64,000 nt of DNA from G965216695 sp965216695 (GTDB lineage Bacteria > Pseudomonadota > Gammaproteobacteria > Pseudomonadales > Azotimanducaceae), in NCBI GenBank assembly GCA_965216695.1, contig OZ244212.1:2480001-2544000 (forward strand). The letters run 5' to 3'. Positions 58,175-64,000 of this stretch are shown here, piece after piece. The notes beneath the pieces were generated by a model, which was not told the origin of the DNA, ran no database searches, and saw nothing but the letters and a program-made list of their open reading frames with translations. The first letter of the stretch is position 1, and each line of letters starts with the position of its first letter. Both the position numbers and the translations under genes were made by a program.

Positions 58175-59023
58175 ATGGCGAGTGGCGCGCAAACATCGGC
58201 GGAGTACATCAACCACCACCTGACCAACCTTACCTTTGGTCAGCACCCGGACGGCACCTGGGGCTTCGCGCATTCGGCGGCCGAGGCGCAGGCCATGGGG
58301 TTCTGGTCGATCAACGTCGATTCCATGTTGTGGTCTATTCTGCTGGGCGTGCTGTTCTGCTGGCTCTTCCGCAAGGCGGCCAAAAACGCTACCGCCGGCG
58401 TTCCGGGCGCGCTGCAAAATGGTGTCGAGATGATCGTAGATTTCATCGACGACACCGCCAAGAGCATCTTCAACTACAAGAATGACCTGGTGGCGCCGCT
58501 CGCGCTTACCATATTCGTTTGGGTCTTCTTCATGAATCTTATGGATCTGGTGCCGGTGGACTGGATTCCGTACACCGCAGGCCTTCTCGGTGTTCACCAC
58601 ATGAAGGTGGTGCCTACCACCGACCCGAACATCACCATGTCCATGGCGTTCACGGTGTTCGGACTGATCCTCTACTACAGTGTTAAATGCAAAGGCCTGG
58701 GTGGTTTCCTGGGCGAGCTCGCGTTTCATCCGTTTCCGAAGATTGCCGCACCGGTGAATTTCATTCTGGAAGGCGTGACGTTGATTGCCAAACCGCTGTC
58801 GCTCGGCCTGCGGCTGTTCGGCAATCTGTACGCCGGCGAGATGATCTTCATTCTGATTGCGCTGATGTTTGGCGGCGGTATTGTGCTGTTCGCGTTCGGC
58901 GGCGTGCTGCAGTGGGCGTGGGCGGTGTTCCACGTACTGATCATTGTGTTGCAGGCGTTCATTTTCGCCGTGCTCACAATCGTCTACCTGGCGCAGGCGC
59001 ACGAGGTGGAAGAGGAACATTAA
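58175..59023 (+). CDS. atpB: F0F1 ATP synthase subunit a
   Basis: 282 residues with the usual helices. LSLGLRLFGNLYAGEMIFILIAL holds the essential arginine of the proton path (SLGLRLFGN), and the following IIVLQAFIFAVLTIVYLAQAHE is the conserved final helix. Subunit a forms the two half-channels against the c ring. The leader contains a tandem octamer repeat. It precedes atpE by 65 bases. Confidence 0.97.
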   Translation: MASGAQTSAEYINHHLTNLTFGQHPDGTWGFAHSAAEAQAMGFWSINVDSMLWSILLGVLFCWLFRKAAKNATAGVPGALQNGVEMIVDFIDDTAKSIFNYKNDLVAPLALTIFVWVFFMNLMDLVPVDWIPYTAGLLGVHHMKVVPTTDPNITMSMAFTVFGLILYYSVKCKGLGGFLGELAFHPFPKIAAPVNFILEGVTLIAKPLSLGLRLFGNLYAGEMIFILIALMFGGGIVLFAFGGVLQWAWAVFHVLIIVLQAFIFAVLTIVYLAQAHEVEEEH

Positions 59024-59088
59024 CAGGCCGCTCTACACGCAGTTCCGGCCATCACTACAACACTAACCATTAGGTACTGGGAGTAAAC

Positions 59089-59325
59089 ATGGAACAAGCC
59101 ATTTTGATCGTAGCCGGCGCGCTGATGATGGGCCTCGGCGCTGTCGGCGCGTCCATCGGCGTGGGCGTGCTGGGCGGCAAGTTTCTGGAGGGCGTGGCGC
59201 GTCAGCCGGAACTGCTGGGCATGCTGCGTACGCAGCTTTTCATTGTGCTCGGCCTGGTCGACGCTGTGCCGATGATCGCAGTGGGCATCGGCTTGTACGT
59301 AATCTTCGCGTTGAGCGGTGGCTGA
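59089..59325 (+). CDS. atpE: F0F1 ATP synthase subunit c
   Basis: 78 residues, two helices. The first has the glycine-rich GLGAVGASIGVGVLGG and the second carries the proton-binding aspartate in GLVDAVPMIAVGIGLYV. Subunit c forms the rotor ring. The aspartate, and the lack of the sodium-site residues I would expect (Gln/Ser pair), point to proton coupling. ATG 59089 has GGGAG upstream. Confidence 0.97.
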   Translation: MEQAILIVAGALMMGLGAVGASIGVGVLGGKFLEGVARQPELLGMLRTQLFIVLGLVDAVPMIAVGIGLYVIFALSGG

Positions 59326-59385
59326 ACGGGTAGCAACGGCGCACGCGCGCACTGCGTACGAGTTACGGCCAGCGGAGTTTAACGA

Positions 59386-59856
59386 ATGAACATCAACCTA
59401 ACGCTCATAGGCCAGACGGTGACCTTCATCGTCTTCATCTGGTTCTGCAAGGCGTACATCTGGCCGCCTCTGGTCGCCGCTATGCGCGAGCGCCAGAAGG
59501 CAATCGCCGATGGCCTTGCCGCTTCCGAGCGCGCAGAAAAGGATCTGGAACTGGCGCAGGCCAGGGTGGCGGATCAGCTGCGCGAGGCGAAGGAAGAAGC
59601 GCAACAGATCATCGAGCAGGCACGCTCCCGGGCCACGATGATGATCGAAGAGGCAAAAAACGACGCGCGCGAAGAGGGCGAGCGTCTGTTGGAAGCCGCC
59701 CGCGCGGAAATCGACCAGGAAGTAAACCGGGCCAAAGAGAACCTGCGTCAGGACGTCTCGCGCCTTGCGCTCAGCGGTGCCGAACGCATCCTCAAATCCA
59801 GCGTCGATCCAGCCAAGCACAACGATCTGCTCGATCAGCTGGTAACGGAGCTGTAA
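59386..59856 (+). CDS. atpF: F0F1 ATP synthase subunit b
   Basis: 156 residues, the E. coli length. One N-terminal membrane helix (LTLIGQTVTFIVFIWFCKAYIW) leads into a long charged alpha-helix with heptad-like repeats (ERAEKDLELAQARVADQL, AREEGERLLEAARAEIDQEV). It is the peripheral stalk of ATP synthase, usually a dimer. It is followed by atpH after 10 bases. Confidence 0.96.
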   Translation: MNINLTLIGQTVTFIVFIWFCKAYIWPPLVAAMRERQKAIADGLAASERAEKDLELAQARVADQLREAKEEAQQIIEQARSRATMMIEEAKNDAREEGERLLEAARAEIDQEVNRAKENLRQDVSRLALSGAERILKSSVDPAKHNDLLDQLVTEL

Positions 59857-59866
59857 CGGAGGCGCT

Positions 59867-60406
59867 ATGGCGGAACTGGCGACATTAGCGCGGCCCTACG
59901 CCAACGCGGTATTCGAGATCGCAAAGGGCGACGGCGATCTCGACCGCTGGTCGCGCATGCTGAAGCTTCTGGGCGCAGCCGCCCGGGAACCCGCCGTACG
60001 GGTGTTGCTCGATTCGCCGGATATTCCCGACGAGCAGAAAGCCTACCGTCTGGCGGATGCGTTTCGCGATGAACTGAACGATCGCGCGCGCAAATTTCTG
60101 AACGTGCTGGCGGACAACAAGCGGCTGCCGCTGTTGCCGGAAATTGCCGAGCAGTACGAAGCCGCGCGGGCCGAGGAAGAAAAGACACTGGACGTGGAGG
60201 TGATCTCCGCGCTGCCGCTCTCCGGCGAACAGGAAACGCGGTTGGCCGATGCGTTGCGGCAGAAGTTTGCGCGCGACGTGGCGCTTACCAGCCGGGTGGA
60301 TCAGGAGCTGGTGGGCGGCGTGATCGTGCGCGCCGGCGACACGGTAATAGACGGCTCCGTGCGCGGGCGGCTGGAAAAACTGGCAGAAACATTACAACGA
60401 ACCTGA
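59867..60406 (+). CDS. atpH: F0F1 ATP synthase subunit delta
   Basis: 179 residues, standard length. LARPYANAVFEIAKGDG opens the N-terminal helical domain, and the conserved C-terminal signature is QELVGGVIVRAGDTVIDGSVRGRLEKL. It links the b stalk to the top of F1. The atpA coding sequence begins 43 bases downstream. Confidence 0.95.
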   Translation: MAELATLARPYANAVFEIAKGDGDLDRWSRMLKLLGAAAREPAVRVLLDSPDIPDEQKAYRLADAFRDELNDRARKFLNVLADNKRLPLLPEIAEQYEAARAEEEKTLDVEVISALPLSGEQETRLADALRQKFARDVALTSRVDQELVGGVIVRAGDTVIDGSVRGRLEKLAETLQRT

Positions 60407-60449
60407 TGTGCGCGGGCGCGCGGCGCCTGCCACAACAAAGGAACTGGCA

Positions 60450-61994
<1,545 letters not shown>

Positions 61995-62060
61995 CGAACG
62001 CCGCGCGCGAACGGCGCGCGACCGATGCACGCAACGCGATAGCAACAGGACCGGATACAC

Positions 62061-62921
62061 ATGGCCGTCGGCAAAGAGATCAAAACCAAGATCAACAGCG
62101 TGGAGAACACGCAGAAGATCACCAGCGCGATGGAAATGGTGGCGGCAAGCCGCATGCGCCGCACGCAGGATCGCATGCGCGAAGGCAAGCCGTATGCGGA
62201 GAAGATCCGCGCGGTAATCGGCCACCTCGCCAACGCCAACCCGGAATACAAGCACACGTACATGACCGAGCGCGACATCAGCCGCATCGGGTATCTGGTG
62301 GTGAGCACAGACCGCGGCCTGTGCGGCGGCCTGAACGTCAACCTGTTCCGTGTGCTCGTGAAAGACATGGCCGAGTGGCACGCAAAGGGCATCGAAGCAG
62401 ACCTGGGCCTGATCGGGAACAAGGCGGCGGCGTTTTTCCGCAGCGTTGGCGGCAACATCGTAATGGCGCTCAACAACATCGGCGAAGCACCCGCAGTGTC
62501 GGACCTGATCGGCGGCATCAAGGTAATGCTGGATGCGTACGAGGAAGGCAAGATCGATCGGCTGTTCATCGCCAGCAACGAGTTCGTGAACACAATGACG
62601 CAAACGCCGGTGGTGCGTCAGCTGTTGCCGCTCAATCCGGAGCAGAACGACGACTACAAACACCGCTGGGATTACATCTACGAGCCCGACGCGCGCCAGC
62701 TGATCGAAGGTCTGGTAACGCGCTTCATGGAATCTCAGGTGTATCAGGCGGTGGTGGAAAACGCTGCGTGCGAGCAGGCGGCGAAGATGATCGCGATGAA
62801 AAATGCGACGGAAAACGCAGAGAAACTGATCGACGAGTTGACGCTGATCTACAACAACGCGCGTCAGGCAGCGATTACACAGGAAATTGCAGAAATTGTA
62901 GGTGGGGCTGCGGCAGTCTAG
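62061..62921 (+). CDS. atpG: F0F1 ATP synthase subunit gamma
   Basis: 286 residues. EIKTKINSVENTQKITSAMEMVAASRMR is the N-terminal coiled-coil half, and the C-terminal ENAACEQAAKMIAMKNATENAEKLIDELTLIYNNARQAAITQEIAEIVGGAAAV-type helix is present (ASEQAARMVAM-like). It is the rotating central shaft. The next gene, atpD, starts 101 bases downstream. Confidence 0.97.
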   Translation: MAVGKEIKTKINSVENTQKITSAMEMVAASRMRRTQDRMREGKPYAEKIRAVIGHLANANPEYKHTYMTERDISRIGYLVVSTDRGLCGGLNVNLFRVLVKDMAEWHAKGIEADLGLIGNKAAAFFRSVGGNIVMALNNIGEAPAVSDLIGGIKVMLDAYEEGKIDRLFIASNEFVNTMTQTPVVRQLLPLNPEQNDDYKHRWDYIYEPDARQLIEGLVTRFMESQVYQAVVENAACEQAAKMIAMKNATENAEKLIDELTLIYNNARQAAITQEIAEIVGGAAAV

Positions 62922-63022
62922 TCTTTCGCATCGGCGTCGCCGATGAGAAAGCCTTCAGCAAACAAAACAGATAGAGAGAACCCGGTCTGCAACCGGCAGA
63001 CCCGACAACGAGGCTTGAACAC

Positions 63023-64000
63023 ATGAGCAGCGGCAAAATCGTCCAAATCATTGGCGCGGTCATCGACGTGGAATTCGAGCGCGAATACGTACCGAAGGTG
63101 TACGACGCCCTCACCGTTACCCAGACCGGACTTACGCTAGAGGTGCAGCAGCAGCTTGGCGATGGCGTGGTACGCACCATTGCCATGGGCGTATCCGACG
63201 GCCTGTCGCGCGGACTCGAAGTTACCAACAGCGGCGCGCCGATCTCCATTCCGGTGGGCGAGGAAACGCTCGGCCGCATCATGGACGTACTGGGCAACCC
63301 GATCGACGAGAAAGGTCCGGTGAACGCGCGCGAGCAGATGCCCATTCACCGCGAACCGCCGAGCTACGAAGACCAGAAGGGCGGCAACGAACTGCTGGAA
63401 ACCGGCATCAAGGTAATCGACCTGATCTGCCCGTTCGCGAAAGGCGGCAAGGTGGGCCTGTTCGGCGGCGCCGGCGTGGGCAAGACGGTGACCATGCTCG
63501 AACTCATTCGCAACATTGCGATCGAGCATGCCGGCCTGTCCGTGTTCGCCGGCGTAGGCGAGCGCACCCGCGAGGGCAACGACTTTTACTACGAGATGGA
63601 AGAGGCGAAGGTACTCGACAAGATCTCGCTCGTGTTCGGCCAGATGAACGAACCGCCCGGCAACCGCCTGCGCGTCGCCCTCACCGGCCTCACACTGGCC
63701 GAGAAGTTCCGCGACGAAGGCAAAGACGTGCTGCTGTTCGTGGACAACATTTACCGCTACACGCTGGCCGGCACCGAAGTGTCGGCGCTGCTCGGGCGCA
63801 TGCCATCTGCTGTGGGCTATCAGCCAAACCTGGCTGAAGAGATGGGCCAGCTGCAGGAGCGCATCACAACCACGCGCACCGGCTCCATCACCTCGGTGCA
63901 AGCCGTGTACGTACCGGCCGACGACCTCACCGACCCGTCGCCGGCCACCACGTTTGCGCACCTCGACTCCACCGTTACGCTGTCGCGCGCCATCACAGAC
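63023..64000 (+). CDS. atpD: F0F1 ATP synthase subunit beta, 3' end outside window
   Basis: ATG at 63023, open to the window end: about 326 of the usual 460-470 residues. MSSGKIVQIIGAVIDVEF is the N-terminus. The catalytic Walker A is GLFGGAGVGKTVTMLELI, the catalytic glutamate lies in GVGERTREGNDFY, Walker B is LLFVDNIYRYTLAG, and the DELSEED region has not yet been reached. VPADDLTDPSPATTFAHLDSTV is intact. The rest of the operon (atpC at least) lies beyond 64000. Confidence 0.97.
   Translation, partial: MSSGKIVQIIGAVIDVEFEREYVPKVYDALTVTQTGLTLEVQQQLGDGVVRTIAMGVSDGLSRGLEVTNSGAPISIPVGEETLGRIMDVLGNPIDEKGPVNAREQMPIHREPPSYEDQKGGNELLETGIKVIDLICPFAKGGKVGLFGGAGVGKTVTMLELIRNIAIEHAGLSVFAGVGERTREGNDFYYEMEEAKVLDKISLVFGQMNEPPGNRLRVALTGLTLAEKFRDEGKDVLLFVDNIYRYTLAGTEVSALLGRMPSAVGYQPNLAEEMGQLQERITTTRTGSITSVQAVYVPADDLTDPSPATTFAHLDSTVTLSRAITD

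Overview
The window is the replication-origin-proximal region of a G+C-rich gammaproteobacterial chromosome, on present evidence an aerobic free-living heterotroph close in gene order to Pseudomonadales and marine relatives. The main evidence is the block dnaA-dnaN-recF-gyrB-plsC-gmhB-tag-lpxL on one side of oriC, and rpmH-rnpA-yidD-yidC-mnmE-mnmG-rsmG-parA-parB-atpIBEFHAGD on the other. The def-fmt-rsmB-trkA block, the lysM / dprA-tsaC-aroE block and a cox operon lie further left. I saw no tRNA, rRNA, insertion sequence, prophage or CRISPR array.

Layout. 1-2652: the 3' part of a lipase maturation factor, a small unknown protein and a secreted esterase. 2662-8002: a DegS-like protease, two unknown genes, polA and a DUF2782 protein. 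8103-11057: a VOC-fold protein, a spinster-type MFS carrier, a ferredoxin and a truncated haemoglobin, followed by the remains of a glutathione S-transferase gene that is deleted, frameshifted and interrupted by a stop. 11109-13992: an ECF sigma factor with an extra C-terminal domain, a DUF4345 membrane protein and a lipoprotein in one operon, then a PPOX-fold protein. 14032-18203: a DUF3604 protein and the ergothioneine genes egtD and egtB. 18275-24946: an aa3-type cytochrome c oxidase operon (coxB, coxA, ctaG, coxC, SURF1, a thioredoxin-like protein, SCO), with a good promoter at 25214-25241. 25375-31834: dprA-purE-tsaC-aroE and lysM, with two apparent newcomers between lysM and dprA. 32012-38912: def-fmt-rsmB-trkA-trkH, cytochrome b561 and YceI. 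39017-41796: lpxL, tag, gmhB and plsC. 41862-48266: gyrB, recF, dnaN and dnaA. 48267-48793: oriC. 48794-64000: rpmH through atpD, which is cut by the window end.

How it fits together. DnaA, the beta clamp, gyrase and RecF start and support replication. ParA, ParB and three parS sites (44407-44422, 44466-44481, 45336-45351) segregate the origin. L34, RnpA, YidD and YidC serve translation and membrane insertion, and YidC also inserts F0 subunits such as those encoded downstream. The cox operon and F1F0 ATP synthase form the two ends of aerobic energy conservation.

Most of the window is ordinary core genome. I found no convincing new multi-gene defence or biosynthetic system. The items most worth a second look are the ECF sigma/DUF4345/lipoprotein operon, the foreign pair between lysM and dprA, the lipase maturation factor next to a secreted esterase, the acidic insertion in RecF with a parS site in the same gene, the GST relic, the cox operon without heme A synthesis genes and with egtBD behind it, and repeated ACCGAACGTTCG-type palindromes near the origin. 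All functions are read from the sequence and from memory of families; no database search was run.
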